Assembly (NCBI RefSeq): GCF_000178855.1
Contig: NZ_ADVG01000002.1
Span: 2,170,001 to 2,234,000 of the forward strand
From: Ktedonobacter racemifer DSM 44963
GTDB lineage: Bacteria; Chloroflexota; Ktedonobacteria; Ktedonobacterales; Ktedonobacteraceae
DNA: 64,000 bases
Reading direction: 5' to 3'
The number at the start of each line of letters is the position of its first letter. The first letter of the stretch is position 1. The notes under the pieces were generated by a model. It worked only from the letters and a program-made list of their open reading frames with translations, did not search any database and was not told the DNA's origin. A program made the translations under genes and the position numbers. Below, piece after piece: positions 17,322 through 26,343 of this stretch.

Positions 17322-18497
17322 CTATTGCTTCACGGCAAAGTAGAGGCGATAGGCCAGTTGATCATTCCAATAGAGTTCTATTTTGCCAGAGAGCGAGACG
17401 GGATATGTCAGGCTAATATAACCATGCTTATTCTGGTTAGCCTCAATAGCGGTCTCTTGCGCCTTATCCTGGATACCATTTGTAAATACCTTGACAGCTA
17501 TCTTTCCCGCGTCCTTCTTCGTTGAGATATTGTAGGTTACATAGAAGATGGTTCCAGGGGCAAAGACTTTATGCTCATCCAGAGCAATATGGCTGTTAGG
17601 ATCAATGCGCGACGTGGTGGTGGCGGAGGTAATAATGCCCGCGCCTGGACCCGTCTCACGTGCACCTGGATCGGGAATATTGGTCGTGACTGTCGGCTTA
17701 ACGGGAGCCGGGGTACTCCAACCTAAGATATTTGTAACAGTTCTCAATTTGCCAGAGGCTTTGGCATAGTAGCCCGCGCCTGTGCAGAGGAGAAGCACCA
17801 CGACAATCACGCTCAAAAAGCCACTGATGATGCGGTACCTGGGGATGATCGCGCGCGGCTTGGTGTACATGGGCGGCACGTAGACAGAACCCTCTTGCTC
17901 GGGCAGGTCTGGTAGCAGTTGTTCGATATTCTGTACTGGCATGAGCATCGACGACGTTCCCTGCCCATGCTGCACCTGTAGCTGTACGGTATTTGGCGCC
18001 TGGTAAGGTACTGGCAAGAGTGATTGCTCTGGCTGCGCCCCTTGAAACTGGTTATTCGCCTCACCGTCCTGATTCCAGGAAAGCTGAGTCCCCGAGCCAC
18101 CGGCCCCACCATATTGTCCGCTTCCCCACTGACCGCTGCCCAGGGGACCTGAACCCGGCATCGGCATTGAGTTCTGCCCGCTCTGCCAATCATTCTGAGA
18201 TTGGCCTTGCTGCCAGTTCACCTGCGATGCCCCCTGCCCCTGTTCAGGCTGAGACCACCACTGCGGTTGCGGCACAACCTGGGGACCACTAAAGGAGAGC
18301 TGGGGCACATCATCCCATGTGCCATTTGCGGCTCCGCCTGCTGCCGGGCTTCCCGTCCCCCAGGCACTTCCCCCTGGCATACTTCCAGCCTGGAAACCGC
18401 CAGCGTTCGTCTGTCCCAGCAACGGCGAAGGCGCACCACATCTGGGACATGGAGCAGTGTTTGCTTCTCTCGCAGCATTACAGTATGCACAAATCAT
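17322..18497 (-). CDS. Zinc-ribbon membrane-anchored protein of unknown function
   Basis: 391 aa. N-terminal zinc ribbon (CAYC...CPRC), a 190-residue Gly/Gln/Ser/Pro-rich disordered linker, one membrane helix at about 228-247 (FLSVIVVVLLLCTGAGYYA) and an extracellular beta domain of about 130 residues at the C-terminus. The design (zinc ribbon inside, beta domain outside) is shared with the two BACON proteins upstream, which suggests a common topology or sensor role. No enzyme motif seen. Convergent with the ferredoxin gene. Confidence 0.75.
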   Translation of the reverse strand: MICAYCNAAREANTAPCPRCGAPSPLLGQTNAGGFQAGSMPGGSAWGTGSPAAGGAANGTWDDVPQLSFSGPQVVPQPQWWSQPEQGQGASQVNWQQGQSQNDWQSGQNSMPMPGSGPLGSGQWGSGQYGGAGGSGTQLSWNQDGEANNQFQGAQPEQSLLPVPYQAPNTVQLQVQHGQGTSSMLMPVQNIEQLLPDLPEQEGSVYVPPMYTKPRAIIPRYRIISGFLSVIVVVLLLCTGAGYYAKASGKLRTVTNILGWSTPAPVKPTVTTNIPDPGARETGPGAGIITSATTTSRIDPNSHIALDEHKVFAPGTIFYVTYNISTKKDAGKIAVKVFTNGIQDKAQETAIEANQNKHGYISLTYPVSLSGKIELYWNDQLAYRLYFAVKQ

Positions 18498-18868
18498 TTC
18501 TTCGCCTACCTTAAAAAGAAAAACTCAACTCTAATATTCTTGTGTCACTTCTCGTGTTCACTATCCACACTAACACTGCGGCACCTCTGTAATCAAGTAT
18601 TAGCGCTGAAGATAGTGAAAAATGGCTATCTTATCACCGTGCCATCCTGTATAAACGTGTCTCAAGAAGAAGATTTGGGTGTATAGTTTGTAGCTGAGGT
18701 GCCAGACTTCACCTGGCACCTCAGCTACAAACTATACACATGACTCGGATTAGGATAAGAAAGGAAATGGCAGGCAGGACTTGAAAGGCTTCCTTTCCAG
18801 GTGCTACCATGAATATGCACCAGGAGTGAGATAATACGCCCTGATGAAACTTCTCTGCATGGTGATAT
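18498..18868. other. Divergent intergenic region with a long hairpin
   Basis: 371 bp between two divergently oriented genes. It contains a 27-bp perfect stem (18679-18705 with 18713-18739, 7-nt loop). Unlike the other long hairpins it does not follow a recognised gene 3' end, so it may mark the end of an unannotated small RNA or short gene. No protein with a convincing start site was found. Confidence 0.5.
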
Positions 18869-19114
18869 ATGTCTGAAACGCAGGATCAGTGGTATACAAG
18901 GCAAGCAATCGAGCGATTGGCGCAACACATCCCCTTTGAGCAGGATAAGGCGTCCAAAGCGGAACAGATAGAGATGTTGCGCGGGCTCGTCTTGCGTCAT
19001 GGCGCGCATATCAATCCGGAATATTTTGGGTTTGAGGCTCGCAGTGAACTTACGCGTCTTGGCCTGTGGCATCGCATAGGCCAGGGCTTTACACATACGC
19101 AAGAGGATGAATAA
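18869..19114 (+). CDS. 81-aa conserved-looking hypothetical protein
   Basis: Small acidic soluble protein (MSETQDQWYTRQ...), mostly helical, no cysteines or membrane segment. GGTGAT precedes the ATG. It overlaps the following SDR gene by 8 bases, so the two are translationally coupled and probably work together. Family not recognised. Confidence 0.65.
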   Translation: MSETQDQWYTRQAIERLAQHIPFEQDKASKAEQIEMLRGLVLRHGAHINPEYFGFEARSELTRLGLWHRIGQGFTHTQEDE

Positions 19115-20027
19115 AAGCATGAGCAGCGATACAAGCAATCATCCAGAGGCAACAACACAGGCCAGCGACAAGACTGAGCAGAAAAATATTGTGATCACAG
19201 GCTGTTCAAGCGGGTTTGGGCGTCTTAGCGCGCTTGAGATGGCACGCCGGGGCTGGCATGTCTTCGCCACTGTACGCAAGACCGCTGACCAGGAAGATCT
19301 TCTCGCTGAAGCGACGCGCCAGGGATGCGCCAGCCAGTTTACGGTTTTGTTCTGTGATATTACTGATGAACAACAGGTGTCCACCCTGGCCCAGCAGGTC
19401 CAGGAGCACCTTGGAACCCACCCTCACCTTCACGCCTTGCTTAACAACGCTGGCACCGCCTATGGCGCGCCTCTCGAAATACTTCCCATCCAGGACCTGC
19501 GTGCCCAGATCGAGGTCAACGCCATCGCCCACCTGGCAGTCACCCAGGCCTTTTTACCGCTTCTCAAGCTCGCTCATGGCACCATTATTAATATCAGCAG
19601 TATCGCTGGCCGCTTCTCCAGTCCCATAACTGGCGCCTATTCAGCGAGCAAATACGCCCTGGAGGCCCTCAGCGATGCCTTACGCTTCGAACTTCGCCCC
19701 TTCGGTGTACGCGTGGTGCTGATTGAGCCAGCCTCCAGCCCCACGGATATCTGGGAGACGAGTATCGAGCGCTCACGCTGGCTCGATAGCCATAAGGGTG
19801 GCTCCTATGGGAAGCTGATCAATCTCTTTGAGAAGCTTGCCGTCCGCTCCAGTCGCAAGGGGTTTCCTCCTCAGCTTGTCGCTGACACGGTCGCGCGCAT
19901 TCTGGAGAGCGAGAAACCACGCGCGCGTTACGTTATTCCTCGTAGTGCTTCAGCACTGATCCTGGCGCGCCGTCTCTTACCCGATAGTGCCTGGGATTTC
20001 GTGCTTCATCGTGTGCTGAGATGGTAG
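19107..20027 (+). CDS. SDR-family oxidoreductase
   Basis: 306 aa classical short-chain dehydrogenase. TGCSSGFG (cofactor loop), NNAG, SSIAG (catalytic Ser) and YSASK (catalytic Tyr and Lys) are all intact after a 25-residue polar N-terminal extension. The substrate cannot be told from sequence; the length and C-terminal tail resemble 17-beta-HSD/retinol-dehydrogenase-like members. Coupled to the 81-aa gene upstream. Start ATG at 19107 overlaps that gene; ATG at 19119 is an alternative. Confidence 0.9.
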   Translation: MNKSMSSDTSNHPEATTQASDKTEQKNIVITGCSSGFGRLSALEMARRGWHVFATVRKTADQEDLLAEATRQGCASQFTVLFCDITDEQQVSTLAQQVQEHLGTHPHLHALLNNAGTAYGAPLEILPIQDLRAQIEVNAIAHLAVTQAFLPLLKLAHGTIINISSIAGRFSSPITGAYSASKYALEALSDALRFELRPFGVRVVLIEPASSPTDIWETSIERSRWLDSHKGGSYGKLINLFEKLAVRSSRKGFPPQLVADTVARILESEKPRARYVIPRSASALILARRLLPDSAWDFVLHRVLRW

Positions 20028-20334
20028 AGCTGAGAGCGAGGAGGCTCTCGCTGCTGGCGTAGCAGGTACCTTTATAGTAGTGCTTCTCAGCCACCTATGT
20101 GCTATCATAGGAGCGAAGAGCCGCAGTATGTATGCGGCCCCGGAGTAAAAGTCTATATTGCTACATCATTACTACGCCTGCAATTATCATCCATATATAG
20201 ATGCAAATTAAGAAATTACTTCATCGTACCTGGTAGGGCCCGTGCTGGCATGGACTCTGAGGCCGAGCAAGCTCTGCCCCTACAATTGTACACCTCTTAA
20301 TCTGCATATCATATCTGAAAGGGGTTACACACCT
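20028..20334. other. Intergenic region before proline dehydrogenase
   Basis: 307 bp. A short hairpin (AGCGAG/CTCGCT near 20036-20054) just after the SDR stop may terminate that operon. The rest must hold the proline dehydrogenase promoter but no strong -35/-10 pair stands out. No gene seen. Confidence 0.45.
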
Positions 20335-21246
20335 ATGCTCAAAGATACGCTGTTGTATCTTGCACAAAATCAGCGCATGCGCGATTTCGTTGTCCAGAAT
20401 CCCGCAACCCGGGGCGTCTCGCGACGCTTCGTGGCTGGAGAGACGCTTGAAGATGCCGTACAGGCCGTACGCATACTCAATCAGAAGGGCAACCCTGTAG
20501 CGCTCGACTTCCTGGGCGAGAACGTCTTCCAGGAGAGCGAGGCACGTGAGGCGACACAGAACTATACTGCCGCGCTCAATCTGATCAAGCAGACCGGCAT
20601 TGATGCGAATATCTCCATCAAATTGACGGCGCTAGGCCTGGACATCTCGCAGGATCTCTGCGAAGAGAACCTGTGCTCCATCCTTGATCTCGCGCGCGAA
20701 TATGGCATCTTTGTCTGTATCGACATGGAGGCATCCAACTATACCGAGCAAACAGTAGCAATGGCGCTCAAGGCTCGTGAACAGTATGAGCAGGTGGGAA
20801 CCGTTATTCAGTCCTATCTCTACCGCAGTAAGGCCGACATTGAGAAGCTGATCGAGCACAACGTCCGTGTTCGTATCGTGAAGGGTGCCTATAAAGAGCC
20901 ACCTAGCGTCGCCTACCAGAACAAGAAAGATGTAGATGAGAGCTATATCGAAATCATGAAGATGCTGCTCTCACGTGGGAACTTCCCCGCCATCGCCAGC
21001 CATGACGAGAATATTATCAACGGTGCGCGCACTTACGTGCGCGATCACGGCATCTCTCCTGCCTCCTTCGAGTTCCAGATGCTCTATGGCATTCGTCGCG
21101 ACCTGCAGGAGCGCCTGGTCAGCGAGGGCTATAACGTTCGCGTATACGTCCCCTACGGCTCACAGTGGTATCCCTACCTGATGCGCCGTATGGCCGAGCG
21201 TCCCGCGAATCTGATATTTGTAGTCAGCAATTCGATGCGCGGCTAA
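20335..21246 (+). CDS. Proline dehydrogenase
   Basis: 303-aa monofunctional FAD-dependent PRODH that oxidises proline to pyrroline-5-carboxylate. The start at 20335 (MLKDTLLYLAQNQRMRDF) has GAAAGGGG upstream and matches the Thermus/Bacillus PRODH length; an open frame further up is non-homologous. TIM-barrel motifs include LDFLGENV, SIKLTALGLD, CIDMEASNY, RIVKGAYKEP and the C-terminal VRVYVPYGSQWYPYLMRRMAERP with the substrate-binding Arg pair. The P5C dehydrogenase partner is not in the window. Confidence 0.94.
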   Translation: MLKDTLLYLAQNQRMRDFVVQNPATRGVSRRFVAGETLEDAVQAVRILNQKGNPVALDFLGENVFQESEAREATQNYTAALNLIKQTGIDANISIKLTALGLDISQDLCEENLCSILDLAREYGIFVCIDMEASNYTEQTVAMALKAREQYEQVGTVIQSYLYRSKADIEKLIEHNVRVRIVKGAYKEPPSVAYQNKKDVDESYIEIMKMLLSRGNFPAIASHDENIINGARTYVRDHGISPASFEFQMLYGIRRDLQERLVSEGYNVRVYVPYGSQWYPYLMRRMAERPANLIFVVSNSMRG

Positions 21247-21253
21247 AACTATG

Positions 21254-21306
21254 TTGTCTGGATGCTGGATGTGGTGCCAACGGCACCACATCCAGCATCC
21301 AGACAA
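21254..21306. terminator. 25-bp perfect hairpin after PRODH
   Basis: 21254-21278 pairs with 21282-21306 around a 3-nt loop, eight bases past the stop codon and just upstream of the next gene's Shine-Dalgarno (TAGGAG at 21318). Confidence 0.75.
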
Positions 21307-21332
21307 GCTATATAAGATAGGAGTAAGGCACG

Positions 21333-22193
21333 TTGACACAGAAATCCCAGACGACATACGCCATCGCGGTTGGCGTCGCCGATGTGCGCCGCGATCCCAA
21401 TCCCGAGTCCGAACTGGTGACGCAGGCGCTCTTAAATATGCCTGCCAGCACACAGCAGACCTCGGGCGACTGGACCCATGTGCAGCTATCAGACTATGAG
21501 GGCTGGGTACTTACAGAGCATCTTGCCGAGCCGGTTGAGAAGGGCTTTACCCGCGTGGGACCAGACTGCGCCACGCCACTCGACCTCGCCGCAGTAATCA
21601 CAGCAATGCGCACACCTCTCTATAGCCAGGCCGAGGGCGACGCCCAAAGCGATCATGCCTATCTCTCCACGCTCCTGCCCCTCCTCGACGACACACATAC
21701 CCAGCGCGTACAGGTCGCGCTTCCAGGTGGAGAATCCGCCTGGCTAGATCGTAAGGCAGTGGCAATAAGGCGCGCGGCCGACCCCTATCCCAAGGACGAT
21801 GTACGCAAAGTGATTGAATATGCTATGCAGTTTCGCAATGTACCCTATCTGTGGGGTGGCACTTCCTGGGAGGGTATCGATTGCAGTGGCTTTGTCCAGG
21901 TGAACTATCGCATGGGCGGCTACATTCTTCCCCGCGACGCCGACCAACAGCATGACTTCCTGCCGCAAAGCGTCTCACGTGAGGAGATGCAAGCCGGGGA
22001 CCTGATCTTCTTTGGCACCAAGGCCATCACGCATGTGGGCATGGCCGTCAGCGCCACCGACTACATCCATGCCGAGGGGCGACGCTATAACTATGTGGTC
22101 GTAAACAGCTTTGAGCGTGAGAGCCCCATTTTTAATGACCGCCTTGCTGACATTGTCTGGGGCATCAAGCGAGTAGCAAGCGACCATGATTAA
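21333..22193 (+). CDS. NlpC/P60 (C40) cell-wall endopeptidase with SH3 domains
   Basis: 286 aa, TTG start with TAGGAG upstream. Two SH3b-like domains (about 8-70 and 80-150) precede an NlpC/P60 domain with catalytic Cys in WEGIDCSGFVQ, His in ITHVGMAVS and a polar residue in YIHAEG. These enzymes cut D-Glu-diaminopimelate bonds in peptidoglycan stem peptides. No signal peptide is visible, so it is either cytoplasmic (muropeptide recycling, as in YkfC, whose neighbours are similar) or exported by another route. Overlaps the next gene by 8 bases. Confidence 0.9.
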   Translation: MTQKSQTTYAIAVGVADVRRDPNPESELVTQALLNMPASTQQTSGDWTHVQLSDYEGWVLTEHLAEPVEKGFTRVGPDCATPLDLAAVITAMRTPLYSQAEGDAQSDHAYLSTLLPLLDDTHTQRVQVALPGGESAWLDRKAVAIRRAADPYPKDDVRKVIEYAMQFRNVPYLWGGTSWEGIDCSGFVQVNYRMGGYILPRDADQQHDFLPQSVSREEMQAGDLIFFGTKAITHVGMAVSATDYIHAEGRRYNYVVVNSFERESPIFNDRLADIVWGIKRVASDHD

Positions 22194-22992
22194 AGATTTT
22201 GCAGAAGAGTTGCTTGCGCTTAGTGGAGAGGTGGCCTGCGTCGTCTGGTCCCCCTCCACGCCTGAGCCACTCTATACGCTCCACGCGAGCCAGCGTTTCC
22301 CTGCCGCCAGCCTGGCCAAGCTGCCTATTCTGCTGACCGTCGCACGCCAGGTCGCGCAGGGAAAATTGGCCTGGGAGATGCGCTACGAGGTTCCAGCAGC
22401 CATGCGCGTCACCAGCGATGGTGTCCTGACGGATCTCTCGCCAGAGCTACGTCCTACGCTGAGTGACCTGGCCTATCTGATGATCACGATTAGCGATAAC
22501 ACGGCCTCCAATATTTTACTTGACCTGGCTGGCATGGAGCACATCAATGCCTTTATGCAAGAGCTGGGTTTGCATGTCACGCGCCTTGAACGCCGCTTTA
22601 TGGACTTTACCGCGCGCCAGCAGGGACGAGATAACTGGACGAACGCGGAGGAGATGGCGCGCCTCCTGGCTTATCTCTGTAGCGAGGCCGCGCCAGAGCG
22701 GGAGCGCCTGCTCAGTATCCTGCTACGCCAGAACGACTATACGATCTTGCCCTCCTCCTGGAGCGAAGAGGTTCCCTTCGCGCATAAGACTGGCGGCCTG
22801 GTGGGGGTAATGCACGATGCGGGCATTCTCTACCCTCCGCTCGCGCCTGAACTCCAGCAGGCCGCGGGCAAGGAGCCAGTACCAGGCAAAGCGCCTCTCA
22901 TCCTCGTCGCCCTCACCGCTAACCAGGCAGACACCCCACACACGCGCTATACCCTGTCTCGCCTGGGCAAGCTCATCTACGAAAACTATTAG
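22186..22992 (+). CDS. Serine hydrolase of the class A beta-lactamase fold
   Basis: 268 aa. SxxK motif in PAASLAKLPIL, SDN in TISDNTASN and KTG in AHKTGGLVG are present, giving the penicillin-recognising serine hydrolase core. The class A general-base motif (E-x-x-L-N) is not evident; the corresponding stretch is RQQGRDNWT. There is no signal peptide. With the coupled NlpC/P60 gene it may act on peptidoglycan fragments rather than as an antibiotic-resistance enzyme. Assignment of the fold is firm, substrate is not. Confidence 0.85.
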   Translation: MIKDFAEELLALSGEVACVVWSPSTPEPLYTLHASQRFPAASLAKLPILLTVARQVAQGKLAWEMRYEVPAAMRVTSDGVLTDLSPELRPTLSDLAYLMITISDNTASNILLDLAGMEHINAFMQELGLHVTRLERRFMDFTARQQGRDNWTNAEEMARLLAYLCSEAAPERERLLSILLRQNDYTILPSSWSEEVPFAHKTGGLVGVMHDAGILYPPLAPELQQAAGKEPVPGKAPLILVALTANQADTPHTRYTLSRLGKLIYENY

Positions 22993-23050
22993 AAGAGCTA
23001 GAAAGTATGGTGGCGAGCATGCTCGCCACCATACTTTCTAGCTCTTCTAA
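22989..23050. terminator. 62-bp perfect palindrome that includes the hydrolase stop codon
   Basis: 31 bases on each side of the centre GCATGC match perfectly. The TAG stop codon (22990-22992) is inside the left arm. Confidence 0.78.
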
Positions 23051-23099
23051 TCCACCAACATGATACAATGAGGGCGAACTTATCTCAGGGAGGGGAAAG

Positions 23100-23138
23100 A
23101 TGCCCATCATACCTTTTAATGGATACCAAAACCAATAA
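23100..23138 (+). pseudogene. Detached 5' end of the gamma-carbonic anhydrase gene
   Basis: ATG at 23100 with AGGGAGGGG upstream reads MPIIPFNG, then runs into element DNA and stops at 23138 after 12 codons. MPIIPFNG continues exactly into NRPHIAKNVF at the other end of the element (33913), which would give a 175-aa protein, the normal size for this family. This is the original start and ribosome binding site of the host gene, stranded at the left junction. Confidence 0.9.
23109..23122. repeat. attL core of the 10.8-kb element
   Basis: ATACCTTTTAATGG, identical to 33899-33912. It lies within codons 3-8 of the stranded carbonic anhydrase start. Confidence 0.88.
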
Positions 23139-23308
23139 AAATAAAAAAATAAGCAGACAGTATTATCCTCCTCCTCTAACTCCCCAAGCCAGACCAAACC
23201 AAGCAACCGCTAGGCCATTTCTAGCCTAACGGTAGAGTTAAAAAACACTTTTTCTAGCATATAATGGACACCAAAAGAGCCGTTACAGTAGCCATTAAAC
23301 GCAAATTT

Positions 23309-24295
23309 TCACACGTCTTTTTTCCTCCTAACTTTTCTGTATCTGCTGATATCTAAAACACTTAAAGGCGAATGAGAGTCATGTTCCTTACGTGCCTCAG
23401 TACTGGTAAAGTCCTCCAGGTACTTTTGAGTAATCCTTACATTCGTATGGCCCATCTCACGAGAAAGCTTGAAAATGTCCCCACCTTGAGCCAGGTACAT
23501 TTTTGCAAAGGTATGCCTAAACGTATGAGCGGATAAGCGCACATCTTTAAGATCTAAAGCTACCTTTAATCTGGCAAGCATACCTTTCACGCCCGCTCGA
23601 CTTATAGCCTTACCCCTACCTTGCTTACTACAATCAATAAAGATTTTAGGCTCGTCGGGGTTACCTGGATGGCGATGCTTATGTACATACTTCCAAAGCT
23701 GTTTGCTCACATCAGGATGTATACCTACCTCACGCTCTTTACGCCCCTTACCACGCACTTTGATATAGGTATCATGCACATCTTCCAACAATAATGTACC
23801 TATCTCATCCAATCTGATACCCGTATCCAAGAGAAGTAATAAAATCACATAATCCCGAAAACCGATATCCGTGGAGAGGTTGAGAGAATCAAGCATTCTA
23901 TAAATGTGCTCAGATGTAAAAGTCTTTAGCACGCGCTTCTCAAGTTTTGGAGCCTTAAGGCGAGCAGAGGGATTAGAATCTATTAACTCCTCCTGATAGC
24001 ACCAATTGAAAAACACTTTCCAGATATTGACATACGTTTTTACTGATGAGTCAGCAAGGTTAGACTTCTTACCATATGATCTCTCTCGCACTACTTCAGA
24101 AGGTGTATCAATCATATGGCGCACACAATCACGAAGATGTAAAATTGTAACCTTCTCAAGCTCATCAATTCCATATACAGAATTCAACAGATTAACCAAA
24201 TGCCTTAAGGCCCGTTGGTACGATCCATGAGTATTCTCACCCAAACGATTGTCAACATCCACAAGAAAATGCTTTATAACCTCTTGAAGTTTCAT
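23309..24295 (-). CDS. Tyrosine recombinase of the 10.8-kb element
   Basis: 328-aa XerC/D-like integrase. A SAM-like N-terminal domain (1-110) is followed by a catalytic domain with Arg in DTGIRLDEIGTL, Lys in KGRKERE, HTFRHTF (His-x-x-Arg), MGHTNVRITQKYL (His and Tyr). GGAGG lies 8 bases upstream of the ATG, and the gene begins 11 bases after the Rep stop codon, so it is coupled to rep. Only about 190 bp separate it from the attL core, as expected for the enzyme that integrated this element. Confidence 0.94.
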   Translation of the reverse strand: MKLQEVIKHFLVDVDNRLGENTHGSYQRALRHLVNLLNSVYGIDELEKVTILHLRDCVRHMIDTPSEVVRERSYGKKSNLADSSVKTYVNIWKVFFNWCYQEELIDSNPSARLKAPKLEKRVLKTFTSEHIYRMLDSLNLSTDIGFRDYVILLLLLDTGIRLDEIGTLLLEDVHDTYIKVRGKGRKEREVGIHPDVSKQLWKYVHKHRHPGNPDEPKIFIDCSKQGRGKAISRAGVKGMLARLKVALDLKDVRLSAHTFRHTFAKMYLAQGGDIFKLSREMGHTNVRITQKYLEDFTSTEARKEHDSHSPLSVLDISRYRKVRRKKDV

Positions 24296-24306
24296 AGAAC
24301 ACCTCC

Positions 24307-25750
24307 TTATGCAGCTTGAGAAGACTTGTCAGGAATACTGAGCAGTACACGCCGTTTCTTGACTTCTCTCTCAAAATCGCGTTCTTTTTCGCCGTAGTAC
24401 TCTTCCACATGGTTGTAGGCAAAGGACACCGTATCCGAGAGATCAGAGAAGACATCCCGTTCCTCATGTGAGGGTTGCCGCCAGGCTTCCAACGTGATGA
24501 GGAGTCCCGCTATTTGCGCGATCAGGCGCAGCATATTCTTTTCCCGCTTGCGTTGCCGAATGTAGGGCTTGAGCGTGAAGGACTCAGGCACCACAGGATG
24601 AGCAGCCGAGACAATGCGGCGACCAGGCCGACGCCCCTTTTTCTTGTCAGTGGAGAAAGGCCGAGCCTCCAGCTCCTCATCAACCAACTGGAGCAGCTCT
24701 TCCCGTTCCCGTTCCTCACGTTCATAGTCCGACTCCTCCTGCTCCTCCTGCTGTTGAAATGCGCCCTGGATGACCTCCCAATCAGGATGCACCGGCCAGC
24801 GCGAGCGGTTTGTGTCCTCAGTCGCTATAACATAGCGCAGCCAGCCATCAGGAAGGCCATCTTCCCCACCACCAACGTGCCCAACGGCATAGGCCCACAG
24901 GCCCGGCAGGTGCTCTTCCAGGTCAAAGGCATCATCGATCCCGTGAAAGTCCTCGCCTTTCATTTCATTGAGCGCAGGCCGCTTAAACCGCATTTCGACG
25001 CGCCATATCTCCTCTTCCCCGTCCCACAAATGGCTCGCCCGTTTCTGCATCTTTCGCCACGCGCCACAGGTCGTAGAACCACTCCTTCTCCTTGGACTTG
25101 TATTTAATCTCATGCTGTTTGTTGTAGAGCAGCGCCGAGACATGCCCATTGCGAGCACCAAACGGGAGGCCCGTGATGCGCCCCCACCGTTGCTTAATGC
25201 CATCAGGCCCATCAATCATGCCATCCTCGGAGAGTGGCCGCTCTTCAGTGAGTTGCGCACGGGTCACAAAATTGCGTTTCACGTCTGTAAGCGTCCCCAG
25301 GTGCAACCCGACCACATCAGCCGCCAGGTCACAGGCCGAGACTTGCAGCTTGATACGTTGCCCAAAGATGGTGACCAGGAAGCCAAACACCTCATGCACG
25401 ACCTTGCCCAGGTCGCGCACACTCCACAGGTACTCAGAGGAGCACCGCACCTGCGCGATCAGTTGCATCTTGGAGCTCCGATTGACCGCCAGAGTGAGCA
25501 GCTTGTTTTTCAAGATCCACTGAAAGCCCTCACCGCCCTTGGCCGTCATCAGCAACGGAGCTCCACAGAAGGCGAAGCGAGACTCCGCAGGCTCTTCATC
25601 ATCTTGTGCTTTTTCCTTCAGAGCCTTTAGCTCCTCAAGAAGCTCACCATCCAGACGCCCCTTGATCACCTGGAAATCGGCCCTGGTTTGGTATATATTA
25701 AGCACAAGCGTATCCACAAAAGCCCCAAGCACTCTTACTGTTGTGTTCAT
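24307..25750 (-). pseudogene. Rep_trans-like replication initiator, broken by a +1 frameshift
   Basis: Two overlapping open frames make one protein. The first (25750 to a TAA at 24983, start supported by GAAAGGAGG) reads MNTTVRVLG... with VSACDLAADVVG and LLYNKQHEIKYKSKEKEWFYDLWRV split across this region. The continuation (GEEEIWRVEMRFKRPALNE, then an acidic coiled-coil tail to 24307) lies in the +1 frame. The switch point is around 25020-25040, near a run of four G. RVE-(F/M)-R-x-K-R is typical of Rep_trans (rolling-circle-type) initiators. Explanations: a real 1-nt indel, a sequencing error, or programmed +1 frameshifting. Confidence 0.75.
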
Positions 25751-25789
25751 AGCTGCCTCCTTTCTGATGTAAAGGGAGAATAGCGAAAC

Positions 25790-26029
25790 ATGATGCCAAT
25801 CGAACCTAAACCGATCAAAGCGACAATTTTCATTGCCACCGAACTCTTAGTCCTCGTTAACTTCTTTCGTCTGGCCATCGTTATACCAGATATAATTAAT
25901 CATCTTTTACTCCTAATAATTTTTGTCGTTACCTTGGAGCTTATATTCCACGGACTTGTATTCTTCCTCTACCGTATCCTGAAGAAGCGGCTAGAGAAAA
26001 AGAGAAAAAACAACCAACCAAACCAATAA
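25790..26029 (+). CDS. Small two-helix membrane protein 1
   Basis: 79 aa. Two hydrophobic helices (about 10-32 and 36-60) and a Lys/Asn-rich tail (KKRLEKKRKNNQPNQ). It diverges from rep with a 39-bp gap; GGGAGA is 13 bases upstream. It is the first of four small membrane genes in a row on the strand opposite to the rest of the element; tails of the first three share the KK...NQ pattern. AT-rich compared with the host. Function unknown. Confidence 0.6.
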   Translation: MMPIEPKPIKATIFIATELLVLVNFFRLAIVIPDIINHLLLLIIFVVTLELIFHGLVFFLYRILKKRLEKKRKNNQPNQ

Positions 26030-26070
26030 CCATGCCCCAATGCAATTGGAGAATGAAGAAACATGCAAAT
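26026..26070 (+). repeat. 45-bp direct repeat, copy 1
   Basis: Spans the end of small membrane gene 1 and the start of gene 2; 43 of 45 bases match 26299-26343, 273 bp downstream. It carries the GGAGAATGAAGAAACATG start region, so gene and ribosome binding site were duplicated together. Confidence 0.8.
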
Positions 26071-26299
26071 CAATCCCAAAGCAGTACGGACGATATTCAT
26101 TGTTATTGTGGAGATCCTTCTGCTTGTCGGTCTCATCATTGGTGGTATCTCTCTTCAAGGACCATCTCCAGAACGAGTAAGCAGCTGGATATTCTTTGAA
26201 GAATTTGCGCTTCACGTCTTTATCCTTTCTGGAGTAATGCGTCAAAAACTTCATGCAAAGAGAAAAGCCAAAGCAAACAAAAGTAACCAAACAAGCTGA
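26063..26299 (+). CDS. Small two-helix membrane protein 2
   Basis: 78 aa (MQINPKAVRTIFIV...). Two hydrophobic stretches (about 9-30 and 43-60) and a basic tail (RQKLHAKRKAKANKSNQTS). Paralogue of gene 3, with which it shares the 5' leader and N-terminus (MQI..K.V..IFI). TTGGAGAATG precedes the ATG. Confidence 0.6.
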   Translation: MQINPKAVRTIFIVIVEILLLVGLIIGGISLQGPSPERVSSWIFFEEFALHVFILSGVMRQKLHAKRKAKANKSNQTS

Positions 26300-26343
26300 T
26301 AACCATGCCTCAATACAATTGGAGAATGAAGAAACATGCAAAT
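26299..26343 (+). repeat. 45-bp direct repeat, copy 2
   Basis: Second copy of the leader repeat at 26026-26070, in front of small membrane gene 3. A truncated trace (AACCAATAACCATG) follows gene 3 at 26584. Confidence 0.8.

Noticed and set aside
22186..22992. Calling the serine hydrolase a beta-lactamase resistance gene
   Set aside because: The class A ExxLN general-base motif is not seen, no signal peptide exists, and the coupled NlpC/P60 gene points to peptidoglycan-fragment metabolism.
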